This document shows, piece by piece, positions 13,880 through 27,193 of a DNA stretch of 64,000 nucleotides (within the stretch, counting starts at the first letter, position 1; each line of letters begins with the position of its first letter). The position numbers and the translations under genes are program-made. The notes under the pieces were generated by a model that was not told the origin of the DNA, ran no database searches, and saw only the letters and a program-made list of their open reading frames with translations. The stretch comes from Chrysomallon squamiferum (Eukaryota; Mollusca; Gastropoda; Neomphalida; Peltospiridae): positions 6,874,161 to 6,938,160 of the forward strand of contig CM022670.1 of assembly GCA_012295275.1 (NCBI GenBank), read 5' to 3'.

Positions 13880-16174
13880 GAGCAATACTACTACTACTAC
13901 TACTACTACTAATAAAATAGTGAAAATAAAAATAAAAATAAGAATAAGAATAATGACGATAATAACAATAATCAGTAATCAGTAATAACATCTAAAGTGA
14001 AATTAGTGAAATAATTTACTCAATTTTTATTATTCCATTATGTGTATCTTCTTTATGACTGGATGTAACACATGTCTAGGTACTGTGTATACATCTGTGT
14101 AAAGTTATATAGTGTGAACTTACTGAAGTTTTTCTTCTATTACTTGTACCACACTGTCCACTCTCACACTAGACTCATCAAGATACATCAAGAGTTCATC
14201 CACCTGCAAAATAAACACATAAACCGCTTTTAAATAATATATCAGTTTAAAAAATTCTGATACACTCTATGCCAATCATGTGTTTATCTTTCTATCTCTC
14301 TTTTAAAAATAATTAATAATAGTACAATATACCCTCGCCTGTTTGGTTCCCCATTCATGCCCCCAAGATATTGAGGTTAGGCTCTTAACCCTATCGTGAT
14401 CGTATGTTGGTATACCAGGCACTCATAAACTCAAATCGGTAAAGCACAAACAATATCAAATTTTTTCAATTATTATTCAATACAGAGTTCATCCATATTT
14501 TTTGTGACCTGCAAAATTAAATATTATTACTGAATTGTATTATTATTACCTGAAATTTATCTGTCTGTCTTTTTAAATTTGTTCCACTTTCTGTCAATAA
14601 TATATCAGTTTAGAAAAACTTTTACGGTACAGTAATACTGTATGGGTAACTATGCTATGTTACTGTCCTCCTGTACAACGTTTCTTTCTGATTAAAATAT
14701 TGTTTCAGTACAAAATTAAAATGTGTTTACATTATCATTACTACATTAGTGAAAGACATAACTGCATGCAATATTACTACATTATTACTGTATTAATGAG
14801 TAAGAGTGTCTTTAGAAAGTGTTTGGGAAGCATTTAGTACCGTATATAATCTCATAATAGACGTTTTAAAACTGCATCCAATATTAAAAAAAAAAAGGGA
14901 ATACTGTACTATAAAAAAATAAAAAATAAAAATAATAACACACATGTAAAAGCAAGCAATATTCAAAATTAATGTTGCAGTTAGACAAGAGAAGTAAAGT
15001 ATAATTAATAATTTCTTAAGATTTTAGTATGCTAATCAGAACAAGATGTTCTGAAATAATCCTGTTTATACAGTATGTAACTGTGGTATTACATTTACCA
15101 ACAAACCTCAGTGAATCCTATGTTGTATTTAACTGCACACAGTATGATATTACATTTACAAACAAACCTCAGACAATCCTATACTGCATTTAACTGTAAA
15201 CAGTGTTATTTTACATTTACAAACAAACCTCAGTCCAGCCAGCAGCAAGCAGAAACTCTTTGGCTCCCTCAAACTTCAACACTTTCTCTTTAACAAGCTT
15301 GTTTTCTTTTTTCAACTGTTTGTATTTTTCTTCTCCAGGATGCTTCTGAAGATTTCTAACAACAAATGAAAAATAACATGAAAAAAAAATCAAATAAATT
15401 AATAAATAATAGTAAAATAAAATAGATATCATCACACTGTTTGGTTGTCAATTTTCATTATTAAATGTTAAAATAACAGAACAACAAAAAATTGTTTTTA
15501 AATGTTTTTAAAAAGTAATACATATATAAATGAAATGACACAATAATAAATTATTTGTAACAATACTGTTTGGTAATCTGCTTTGCCATATTAAATTTAA
15601 GCAATTCTGTGGAAATTATTAATTTTTATATCTTGTTTCCTGTGTATTTTGAGATGATACAATTTGCAAAAGTGTAATGCAGACAAATTCAGTGTTAATA
15701 TGGTTGCTAATCAAGATAAATGATAGCATGCCCTTTCATCACTTTTTCTGCTGACATTTTTGTTCACAGCTGAGATTAAAATTAAATGTATGACTGGTTA
15801 CCTTTTTATTTATATTTAATGCCTAAAGAATTACTACTTAGTTACTACGCAACAGTAAGTCATTACTTTATTTATAATTATATATTTGGGATTCCAATTT
15901 TTGTCTGATACTGTTAAAGATAAATATTCTTGAGAGAAACCAAAATGATTTTTCTTCTGAATTCGACAGAACTGTGTTAATATAACAAAGTACTGAACTC
16001 ATAAAGGACTAACAATGTGAATGTCTCATTATTTATCTGAATGAATAACACTCACTGATGAATTTTCAACAAAACACTGAGTGTTGAGTGAAGTTCCTCT
16101 TTCTGTATCTCATCTTCAAGAAGAAGCAAACAAGTCTTCAGAGAGTCAATGTCTTCTGCAACTGCTTCTGCCAT
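11363..16174 (-). CDS. PUB-domain coiled-coil protein (putative p97/VCP adaptor), 8 exons
   Basis: Coding exons in transcript order: 16056-16174, 15229-15355, 14124-14203, 13714-13789, 13244-13339, 12094-12141, 11706-11753, 11363-11377. All junctions are GT-AG and phases agree, giving 609 nt and 202 residues. Residues about 20-108 look like a PUB/PUG domain: a helical start, then NLQKHPGEEKYKQLK, KVLKFEGAKEFLLAAGW and a last helix VDELLMYLDES. PUB domains bind the C-terminal tail of the AAA ATPase p97/VCP, so an adaptor role in ubiquitin-dependent quality control is the family inference. Residues about 133-185 form a charged helix (KEQLIEEEKQKRMEEIKR) like those preceding UBX domains, but no UBX, UBA or peptidase domain follows. 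The protein ends FENRGGGG. The ATG has G at -3 and +4 and sits two bases after an AG with a pyrimidine-rich lead, so an upstream non-coding exon is likely. The intron after exon 2 holds a MITE and starts with a 61-bp repeat copying the splice donor. Confidence 0.86.
14325..14906. mobile_element. pogo/Tigger-like MITE, copy 1
   Basis: About 580 bp bounded by TA dinucleotides and by short inverted ends: CAATATACCCTCG on the left and CGTATT-type GGGAATACTG on the right. It aligns over much of its length to the element at 60773-61478, with a stretch of roughly 200 bp near the right end that is almost identical. It lies in the intron between PUB exons 2 and 3. It has lost most of the CG-rich part of the inverted repeats, and no transposase is encoded. 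Confidence 0.82.
15105..15235 (-). repeat. 61-bp minisatellite carrying the exon 2 splice donor (3 copies)
   Basis: Read on the minus strand, the exon 2 end CTGAG|GTTTGTTTGTAAATG is repeated at exactly 61-bp spacing: donor GT at 15228/15227, 15167/15166 and 15106/15105. The units begin in the last bases of the exon and continue into the intron. Each is preceded by an AG that could act as an acceptor, but the enclosed segment has a length not divisible by three and an in-frame stop. Confidence 0.85.
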
Positions 16175-18215
16175 AACTAAAATAAAATAATTTTCTTGTT
16201 AAGAATACTAATATGAACTGATCAGAAAGCTAATATCTCCTCATTTAGACAAGCTTTCCATATTATATAACAGCTTTGGCCTATTATTAAATTTATTTAT
16301 ACATAATGTACTTTATATTTCAATGCATTTAGTGTTCTGTGTTAACTGTATTAATATTATCAATTATGTATTCACACTATTCACTGTATTGTATATTGAA
16401 ATTTGAAAACACTAATACAAGTGATTTGAGGATAAATATATGTAATTAATCATTCGTATATTGAATTTTATAACATCTATTAATCATCAGTTGTCGATTT
16501 AAAACATGATATAAAATGCTTTACACAAAATTGCAAATACATTATAATCGTTATAAGCAGAAACCTGGCGTTTCGAAATTAAGACGTGTTCGACAATATA
16601 ATTCGTATTGATATAAATTATAATGCTACTAATTTCACAATTAAATAATTTCTTCATTAAACAGTTGTAATACATTGTTAATAAACTTATAAAGTCACGC
16701 GCTGGACAAATATGGTTCATTTGTCAATTTTGTATTTTTTTTTTGCAAACCTTTTGTAGTTTAAAATGTCTGTAAACTATGCTTATCACCTGCCCGTTTT
16801 CTATGACAAAGCAAACAGAGTTATCGGTCCTGATTAGGAGTATTTTTGGTTTTAGTGGAATACTACAAAGTGTAACAAAAAACAACAAAAGAATGGATGA
16901 AAACAGGCAGTTTCTAAACAAAGTGAATGTTGAAAATAATTATATCAACATAATCCATTAATTGAAATAAGTAAACAGAAAATAAAATATTATAAAATTC
17001 CAAAAGCTATATCATTAATAATAAACTTGTAATAAAAAAAAAAAAAAAAAATGTTTTGTCTTGCCTCTGATATACACTTGTACGTGTAGGAGTAATGAAC
17101 AGTAAGACGATATACCACTCACTGGATGACCCAGTAAATGGTCTGTCCACTCTTCCAGTTATTACCAGTGATGTCACACGTCTCCCTCCCAACATGTAAT
17201 GTTCTATTCTACAGTACGAATGCACAGAAATTAAAGCAACAATAACAAAACAAACAAAAAATCATGCGGGTCTTGTTCCATCAGAGACAATGATTGCATG
17301 TTGAATAGTGGTTAAACACAAACATAATAACCGAAAGATTAATAGAATAATGTACTTTTTAAACATGTAATTAACATGTTTTCTTGAATATTAATATTAT
17401 AAACCTCTTCAGAAAAAGGTGCTTGTTTGTTTGTTGTATTTTGCTATAGTATGGAGTAGGAAATGTCCGCATCTATAACCCCCCGTTCTCCTCAGTGTGC
17501 CCCAATTCTCCCCGTTTCCAGTCAACTTCAAAAACATCAGAGAAATAATAACATCGATCAAACAATGAATGTCAGTGATTGACAATGAAGATGATTGTTA
17601 ATAATATGCGTTATAATAATAAAAATACTGGAAATAGGACTGACATTTATTTTAACATGCAAGTATAACAATAATATTAAACGATACGTGACGTAATTAT
17701 AAAATTATAACATTGACGTCAAAAAATAAAAATAAAATAAAATAAAAAAGTATCTCAGTTATATGTATAAATAGATAAATAAATAAATAATCAAAAATAA
17801 AAGTATTATCATAATTTAAAAAATAAGAGAAGAAGAAGAAGAAAAGAAAAGAAGAAGAAAAAAAAAGGAAACGAAAGAAAACAGACACGATAACAACAGT
17901 TCGCCATGCCTCTTCAGCCCATGCCTGAGTACGTATAATAATTATTATTGTTGCTGTTGTTATTATTGTTGATGTCGTTGTTGTCTTGTTGTTCTATATT
18001 TATTATTTCTTTATATTTCTTTCTTTCTTAATTAATTAATTAATTTATTTATTATTACAAAAACTATATATATTGCTTTTATTTCTTGTTGCTTGTGTAC
18101 AATCGAATCAGTGGAACCGAGCATGAAATAACATGAACAATAATAATGATACATTTATAACAGTTTGATGTGGCAATGAATAAAAATGAATTAAACTAAT
18201 ATTTTTAACTCGTGA

Positions 18216-18251
<36 letters not shown>

Positions 18252-18697
18252 CAATCAAGCAAACAAATAATTCAAACAAATATAACAGTCAGCAGATTCG
18301 CTTGAAATAACTAAAGAAAATCCTGAATTTCGCAAACAGAAGCAACAACGACAAATAAAACTACAGCTATAATTACAATAATAATAATAAAAAAAATAAT
18401 AATAATGACCATGATGATAAAGAAGAAATAATAAATCAAAATCAAAATACTACTACTAATAATAATAATAAGCATTAAAAAAAAAAATTAAAAAAAAAAT
18501 ATTTCCCATTTATACGACAAATGAGTATTAATTATTTAATTATGCAATTAGGCGTACATAGTCTTATTTAGATTCACTGTAACGTTACAGCTTGAATGAA
18601 ATACTTCCTCTAGATATAATACACGCCATACATTTTTTCAACAGTAATTTGAATATTATTATTGTTGTTGTTGTTGTTGGTGTTGTTGTTGTTGTTG

Positions 18698-18767
<70 letters not shown>

Positions 18768-19142
18768 TCTTTCCTACAATAATTACATATTATATCAATT
18801 TGCGCCAACATAACCGAACTTTTACTTAAACAGCACGACCGAATTAGCTCGGATGGCGTATGAATGTTTCCCTAGTTACCGAACCTTTATTATCGGATTG
18901 TATTTCAGAGATATAAAGCATACTTAGAATTTTATAACTTATAAAATTTAATTGAAATTTTAGAATTCTATTAATAAACTAGTTTCGAGAAATAGCCATT
19001 CATTTATACAGACTATGTTTGTGATCTATTTACTGCCATGTAGTGTCTTCCTGTTTCCATTGTGATTCTTACATAAACAAATGGCGGTGTAATGGTTGTT
19101 AGAAAATGAAGTAGCCACAACGTTAATAATATATTATACATC
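16175..19142. other. Intergenic region between two divergent genes
   Basis: About 3 kb separating the PUB gene (minus) and the FAM47-like gene (plus). It contains (ATT), (TTG) and (TTTA) arrays (for example 18205-18250 and 18655-18766) and no open frame with recognisable features. A 5' UTR exon of the PUB gene is expected somewhere here because its first coding exon starts just after a plausible 3' splice site. Confidence 0.6.
19081..19109 (+). promoter_or_regulatory. Two minimal upstream ORFs and a YY1-like ATGGCGG motif ahead of the FAM47-like start
   Basis: ATGGCGGTGTAA (19081-19092) and a second five-codon frame beginning at 19092 precede the main ATG at 19143. AAATGGCGGT also resembles the YY1 element often found around animal transcription starts. 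Whether these bases are in the mRNA is unknown. If they are, they form short uORFs. Confidence 0.35.
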
Positions 19143-21265
19143 ATGGCTTTGGCCGAGAGGAAATACGATCTTGCATTAGTAGCAACGGTAACTGATAAGA
19201 AAATCAGACCACAGCCTTGGTAATATGTTTTGTAATTCGTGTAGTTACTTGAAATAGATGAAGAGGGCACCTGTCGTCTGCTTATAATAATTATATTATT
19301 GGATATTCATATTACAGTAACTGATTTAATCATGCATCTTGCGTAATTTTTTTTTTTTTTAAAGATTAAAATTAAAAATGACACAGTTTTTATTTCATTT
19401 ATTTGTTTTTTTAATCGATAATAAAGAAAATATGTTATTAAGTTATTTTTAAAATATTTGTTAAGGCTTTATAATTATTTGGTATTTTTTGTTTATGAGT
19501 TAAGATCATTCAAAATGCAGTATTGTCACAAATAAACTGAGTGGATTATTCAAGTACGTTTAGAAGATTATATATATTTAAAATTTCTGGAAGTAAAAGG
19601 AAAGTACCTACTAATTCATTAAAATTAACTAATTAATTGTGTACATTTATTTTTCAGGTACAAAGAGAGATTGAAAACTAAATACATAAAGTCACTGAAA
19701 CCATCTGATAGGTCTAAGAATCTAATAGGAAAGAACTGGCTGTTTGTTAAAGATGGTTTGGATGACTTTCGAGATGGTGTTCCACCAACTGTGGATGGAA
19801 ATATTCTTATCTCAGTATGTGTGTTTCTTCTGTAATGCAATTCTTAACATTTGTTGTCAATATTTATAACTTACTGTAATTCTGGTGACATTTTTATTTT
19901 AAAATTAATTTTAAGTAATTGAGAATGTTATATGTTAACTACATGATTGCTTGAAGGCTACTATGAATAGACTTTATAAAATATGCTTTAAAATTTATGT
20001 TTATAGCTGGATTTCCAAGAAATGATAAATGGATAGTATTTTGAAACTTTCTAATTATTAAAATGTGCATAAATTGCTCTTTGAAACTATTTCAGATAAA
20101 AATCTGATTTTTAAAAAAAATTTCATACTGAAATTTAAATTTGTATCATGGACTTTATTTTGAAATAATTTTTTATAAATCAGTTTAAAAGTTAATAATA
20201 TCTTGCACAAATGCATGTTGAAACTGAACTGTACTTATCTCACGCACACTTCTTTAGGATTATTTCATATACAGCTTGAAAACAAGATTCTTTTGAAATA
20301 GTTCCAACTGACACATAAAAGATTGTTTTTTGGTTTTGTTTCCTACTAGCTTTGTATCATAAATTATATTGGAAAATTTTATTTTGGCTTGCAGCCAGAA
20401 AAAGGTCCAGGACCTACCATCTCAGCTAGTGATTCAAATGTTTCTCCAGTAAAACAGCCAGCCATGACCCAGCGATTTGACAAAAATCAGATCTGTTACT
20501 CTCGAATAACGCCACAGCAACTGGAACGTCGTCAACATATCGATGAGATTGAGCATGGTCTGCTGAGACATCCTCTTGCCCTGTATCCACATCTAGAAGA
20601 AAGTGTCCCACCAGAGGTAAACATTTTTCACTGCTCTGGCTACTCATCAATTAGCAATGTTTAGTCTTTTATAAACCTTTTCCCATATATACAAAAGCAC
20701 ACTGCACAAACATTACACACAGTCACCGATTGGAACACATTTTTGGTATTTGCCAGGGTTCTGTAAATGTGTAAATCAAAGTAAAAAAATGTATGCTAAT
20801 TTGAAGAAATGTTAACAATAGCCTGTATGTGCTGTGTCAGGAGCAGATCTTTTTTTTTTGTCATTATTATTGTTACTACAAGGAATGTGTAACTGGTGAC
20901 TCTTGATATTAAAACAGGTTCTGGTGTACTTAAACATTAATTAAATTTGATTTCAGCTCTTTGAGGACATTGTGGATATCTTAGATCCAGAAATGACACT
21001 GGAGTCAAGTGATGAAAGTTCTGAAGAAAGCAGTGATCATGCTATTCATGTTGAGGATGAGTCGGAAATGAAGAAGCCAGAGAGACAGGATGAAGTAGCA
21101 AAAGAGCAGAAACCTGTACTTGGCTCAGCTCATGCGTCACGCCTGAATCTGGATGCAGAGAAGAAAGAGGAAGAGTAGGTGTCATTAGTTATTATTGTGA
21201 TGTTGTTATTACTATTACTATTACTATTACTATTACTACTACTACTACTACTACTATTATTATTA

Positions 21266-21297
<32 letters not shown>

Positions 21298-23267
21298 TTA
21301 TTATATATGAAAATGATGGTATTTATTGTAGAATATATAAATGGAAATTATAATATGTTTATAGTAAGTAAACAGAACTCTTCTGTTTGTTGGTATCAAT
21401 TATTTACAAGATTCAAGTCAATTTCCCTGTTAAATTCAGATTATATGTTATGTAATTTATTGATTTTGTGTTCTACAAACAAGATCTGAAACAAAATTAA
21501 GTAATTTGGCAACAATCATCTGTTTTCATCAAAGATGTATTGTAAGCCTTAGTTTGATCAATCACAAAGTACAATTATTTATTATTACTATTATTATTTT
21601 TTTAATCATTTATTTCATTTGTATTGCTGGTAGTTAAATAATGAAGTCATGTCAATCTTTTAATCTGAAGAAAATAAAACCAGAAGATTACAATAGGTGT
21701 AGTAAATATGTTATTATGATTGTTTATTTACTTACTGGATTTTTTTATTTTGTCATTCAGAGCAGACGAAGAGCCAATAAGAAATATGTATCGCTGGTTA
21801 CCAAGGAAAGAAGAAAAGAAAGAAAAGAAGAAAACCAGTGAGAAAAGATCTCAGTCACCATCACAGGTTACCATACATAGAGATATTAACAGACTTTCAA
21901 TTAGTTTACTTGCTATTTTTATGTCATTTGTTTTAAATATTTTGTTTTATTTATGTTTATTTGTTTTTCTTTTCTTTTTTCAGTATGTCAAAGTAAGCTT
22001 ATATCTATTATATATAGTCAGAAGAGAATAACTAGGAAGTGATTACAAATAATAACAATCTAAAACTAATTTCCTAGCAAAAAACCCCCTAAATCTATGA
22101 AGTAAATAAAAAAGCAACAAGTGTTTATGATTTCAGTGGACAAAATAACAACAGCTTGTTGCATATTTGGACCAAAATAACAACCAATTTTATCAAGATT
22201 TTGAAGTGGATTGTAAGATTTAGAACTGACTAGACTTTCTGTATGCATACATACAGATATATGATTATATATAATAAGTTTGCCAACAGTTAAAGGTGTT
22301 GTTCATTCCATAGCTATGATCTAATGTTTATTAACAAATTTAGATATCAGAAAATCATATATGTTCACCTTGGATATAAAGAAAATATTTAAGTTTGTAT
22401 TCTCATTTGCGTGAACTACACAAATTACAGGTGAGAAAACGTACTTTCAGAATGGTAGTAATCTGAAGATGAAAATCTGACATGTTTATTATGTCAGATG
22501 TGTTAAACAGATTATTGTTGAACAAATATATTTAATATATATACATGATACATGATACTTTTTCCTTTTTTTCTATTTTCAAAACATAATTCTATCAATT
22601 AGAATAAAACCTTACCTTGGCAGTTACATTTTACAATAAAATTTCTGTTTTAAAATACGCTACTCTGGATATAATATATTTATGATATTATAAATTTTAC
22701 GTCAATTTTTTATTACAAGACTTTTTTAATTCAAGAATTTTATTACTCACTTTATTGTGGTTTGATGCAATATGTGCAAATTATTTATCGTAAATTATTA
22801 TAAAAGTTAAAATGTAAATTTGAGATAATTAAGGACGTAAACGTACCTCTGTTTTATCAGTTTCTTCTAAATGACCAGGGACCATTAATATGAAGCGAAT
22901 ACGTTTTAATAATTTGAATTTTTTTCCGAACGAAAAGGAGAATTTTTACAAAATTTGTGATGTACGTCGTCCATCTTTTCAATGCCTTCGTGACGTCAAA
23001 CAGTTTACATAAATATTGTCGGCAGTCAGTCTCAAGTACGCTAACATTGTAAATCGAATAATTGGCTAGCATTAAGAACTAAGTAGATGATTAGATCCGT
23101 AATATATTATAATAAGTAAGTGCGAGAATAGGTACATTGCATAACATTTATTTTCATTTTAATTTCTGTTACAAATGTTCGTCACAATATTTATTAATTA
23201 ACGAGTTAGTAAATCAAATTAGCGATCGTCAGGTTTGTAATAGGCGCGGTATTCTTGGTTCTAAACA

Positions 23268-23318
<51 letters not shown>

Positions 23319-24206
23319 TCTTTTGCAATAAAGTGGTTTTATTGTTGCAAATGTCGCGAAACTGAAATTTCAAAATCAACATTAACGTTCGTACTCAAAT
23401 CGTTAAATAAAAAAAGCGTATCTTAATTTTAATAGATGAATAGAGTACTTTTTGATTTGTATAATTTTAAATAATTATATAATAACAGTTTGTATTAAAA
23501 ACTATTTTAAAATCAGGAGAAGCACATTGAAAATGTCACAAAAGAATTCTGCGAGTGGGTTGCCGACCTAGGAGGAGAGAGTAACAATATAGAGGAGTCG
23601 ACAATCACTAGTCTGTTTGCCAGCGGTTACGAAACGAAGCCTGCCCTCTCTGTTCCCATCCACGTCGTTGAACTCACCAACGTTCCCCAAGAACTCCGCA
23701 TGTCAGCTACAGCACCACAGCAACAGCCTGAAACCAGCAAGAAAGAGCAGAAACATTGCCAGAAAAAAAAGCGATGGGTTTGTTCAATTTATTTTTTAAA
23801 ATATTTGTTTTCTTCACATTGTTTTTGCTTTCTGTTTTATTTATTTATTTAATTTTTAAATTTTATTTTAATTTTAATTGTTTTTCTTCATATAATAGAT
23901 ATTTATAGTCTGTAGTTTTGAGGATAAAAATAGTTACATTTTGTAGTAAATTAATATTACTGTTTTATTTTTGTTTTATGTGATAATATAGTTTTGAATT
24001 AGCTTTTAACTAAGACATATAATAATTTCGAAATGTAACAATAACAGTTTGATTTAAACATTTTTAAATAGCAAAACAAAGTTCATATTAAAATTCATCA
24101 TCATTTTAAAATATTTTGAAATTTAACAAATTTAAGAGATCCATCAAGTATGCGTTACCTAAATGTTTTCTATGATTAATAAAGAGTTAATTCCCTTTAG
24201 TGAATT

Positions 24207-24247
<41 letters not shown>

Positions 24248-24783
24248 TACTAATTATAAACATAAATAATATTTACAATCAATTTCTCTTATTTCTCGTA
24301 GTTTTCATGTCAAGTTAATAATGTAGACAATATACAAAATTTTAAGATAGTTTTCATCTTAGGTAGATCAAGTGATGATGTCAGCCCAGGAAAAAACATT
24401 TTTATACGTATGTTTGTTTTCAGTTGTGTTTTTTTTGTTTTGTATTTTTAGAGCACAGTTCCACACATTTTAAAAAATAATAATAATAATTAACACAGCA
24501 CAGTATTTCGTATAAAACTTTACTTTTCAATTAAAAAAAGTTAGAGAGAAAAAAGAATGATCTATACTTGATCAGTACATGATGGTTCTAAAGCAAAGGT
24601 GTTGGGACAGTAATTGCACAATAACACTTATTAATCATTAATGTGATACATTTTTCAGGTATTTTTTATGAATGAATGGGTAACAATAGTATTATATTAT
24701 ATTAAATATATATATGTCATTTATATTTGTTTTGTTCTGTTCTTTTATTTTTGTTGTTGGTTTATCATATTTTGTTGTTGTTG

Positions 24784-24849
<66 letters not shown>

Positions 24850-27193
24850 GTTTATATACCGAGACCGTGCTTGTCTAAGATGTAAAATACCTGTTTATAA
24901 TTAACTTTGTTCACTATATATATACATATATATTATATATTTAACCAAAAACAAAATCTTAATTTTTTTTTTTTTTTTTAATGATACTTCTTAGTCTGAA
25001 GAGACAATAACCAAACTAAACTATTTTCTGCACATATTTTTACAATTTTAGTGATTTTTGGAAAACAAAAAAACTAATCTATTTCTAATAACAGAAAATA
25101 TTTGTTTATATTTTAACACTAAATTAAAAAGTGAAACATTTAAATAAAATATATTAGCCATATTTGGAGAAAGAGTGGTGGTCAGTAATACATCTCAAGT
25201 AATATATTTTAGTAAAACCATTTATTATTCTTCAAGTTATTATACCACTGTAATTAGCTGTAATATTTCTGTAGTAATTATGTATCATGAGTTTCATACT
25301 TTTAATTTTACAGTATCATCTTTATTCCTCAGAATATTTCCAATAGTTTCTTATTAATATGTAATTTATTTTTAATTCCATAAGTTAAAAATTCATATTA
25401 CGGCATTGATATCTATAGCTGATCATTTTATTCAGTATTTTGGTATCAAAACTGTGAAATAGACCATTTTTCATTGGGAATATTGTGGCGGTTATGGGCT
25501 AGGTAAATTGAACCATTTATGTAAATGAAATGCTTAACTTCATTCTACAGGCAGGACTTTTTTGGTCATTATGGAATGGGTAAAATTTTTAATTCAGCAT
25601 CTTGATAATTTATTAACATATTGTATAGGCATATTTTGGTAATTATAGTGTGTCTAAACTATTTAATTATGTATCCAATGCAGGAATATTCTGGTAAATA
25701 TGAACCAAGCTGGGTGAAATTCAAATATGGTGCCTGGTACCTGAAACCAAAATTATGGCAGAAAAGAGATTATGATGTGCCACTGGTTGATCCAAAAGAA
25801 CTGAAAAATCAGGAGATGTCCGAGACAAAGAAACGGAGTCACAACTTGGTATTCATTACATTAAATATTCACTTAGTTTCAAAAAGTACTTTTATCAAAT
25901 TTTACATTTTATATATTTGTGATTTACCTTCTTCTGCTTAAGATATTTGTAGTGATCATTGTAAATCTGAGTAAAAATCTTTGAATGAGACTGTTTTGTT
26001 TATTTCAAGAAAATTATAATCAGATCAGACAATAATATAAGAATGCCACAGTGATTTGTAGATGCTTTTTACCTTTTTGTTTCATGTATTGGGATGGAAC
26101 AAAAGTTCATAGCATTTTTCAGTAGGTGGTGTTTCAGCATGTGATTTCATTTCATGTATTATTGAAATATAAAAAAGACATACATGTTCTGAAAAGTGAA
26201 CAAAATGGCACATATGTGGTCGGATAAATAACTAAATATTGTGTATGAATTTCACTTAATTAATGAACTTTTGTTCCATTCTAATATTTATAAGAAAAAG
26301 AAAACAGAATGTTTCAAATGAAGATATTTTATGTTTCAGAATATAGAGCTTTCACAGATGCATGGCTCAAAGGCATTCATGGAATTTATAGAGAAGAAAC
26401 AGACTCGAAAACCTGAAGTAAGAATTTTCACAGAACTGTTAATCACAGTTTTCTGTTTAAAATATATTTTTATAGTTTTGAAATTTAGCTTCCACATCTT
26501 TTGTTCTGTATCCATTTGAAATGACAAAGCTGTATGCTATTGGATTGAGCATTACTCATGATGTCATTTTACATTCACCAATACAGACAGGACTTAGCTT
26601 ATCACAGCTTACTGTCATCACTTCCAAATACCAAGATCACCAACTCTGCATTTTTGAGAAGTATTTGTTAAAATAAGGGTGACAATTTTGAATTCTTTAT
26701 AAAAAACAGCCCCAGGTGATGGCCAGATTATCTCCTCCTGTGTTTGAAAAATTCATTAGTGTTTCTTAATTAGATAAAGACCAATCAGTTTATATAAAAC
26801 ATAAATCAATAAATCATTAGATCATTATTGTTTTTTTACTTCCTAAAAAATTTAAAAGAATATAAAGAGTTTTTGGACAGCTTTGTGTATTAAATTTAGC
26901 TTCAATATTTAAAAATGAAAATATATTTAATATTAAATTTAATTATCCATTTTTAAAATGTTTAAAGTGATAGTTGAGTTATTTTTATGTAACTGAAATT
27001 TTTTTATTATTATTATTATTGACATTGTTCATTTTTAGCTTATAATTATATTTTGTTTTAGTTTTTGGAACAAGTCTCTGAGATTCAGAAACAACAGGAA
27101 GAAGAGGAACGTTTGAAACTTGAGGCTGAGATGGCTGTGAAACAGAAACGAACATCTGTCAACCAACCGTCAGCTAAAACGAAATCAAAATAA
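19143..27193 (+). CDS. FAM47E-like: FAM47E-like protein, 9 exons
   Basis: Exons: 19143-19219, 19658-19814, 20395-20616, 20957-21174, 21761-21866, 23517-23777, 25684-25848, 26340-26417, 27062-27193. All are GT-AG with consistent phases, giving 1416 nt and 471 residues ending in TAA. The ATG has A at -3 and G at +4. Family landmarks occur in order: QPWYKERLKTKY (about 24-35), KNWLFVKDGLDDFRDG, RHPLALYPHLEE, LFEDIVDILDPEMTLE, EFCEWVADLGG, and the most conserved block EPSWVKFKYGAWYLKPKLW (about 354-372) with PLVDPKEL after it. Vertebrate FAM47E is reported to act with PRMT5 in histone arginine methylation. Transfer of that role here is inference. The region between blocks is acidic and Ser-rich (SSDESSEESSD) then Lys-rich, and the C-terminus is a Glu/Lys coiled coil. 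The intron before exon 7 contains degenerate copies resembling the exon's own start, and the following intron a mariner-like MITE. Confidence 0.92.
24209..24246. repeat. poly(T) tract in FAM47-like intron 6
   Basis: An unbroken run of about 38 T. The same intron has a (TTG)n(TTA)n array at 24773-24850. Confidence 0.9.
26089..26284. mobile_element. mariner-like MITE, 196 bp
   Basis: Flanked by TA on both sides (26087-26088 and 26285-26286), with inverted ends containing GGAACAAAAGTTCAT on the left and ATGAACTTTTGTTCCAT on the right. Ends of about 22 bp with few mismatches and a TA target duplication fit a non-autonomous Tc1/mariner element. It sits in the intron between exons 7 and 8 of the FAM47-like gene. 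Confidence 0.88.

Noticed and set aside
14652-14837. 61-codon frame duplicated at 61183-61365, considered as a conserved small gene
   Set aside because: Both lie inside copies of the same MITE. Their identity follows from recent transposition.
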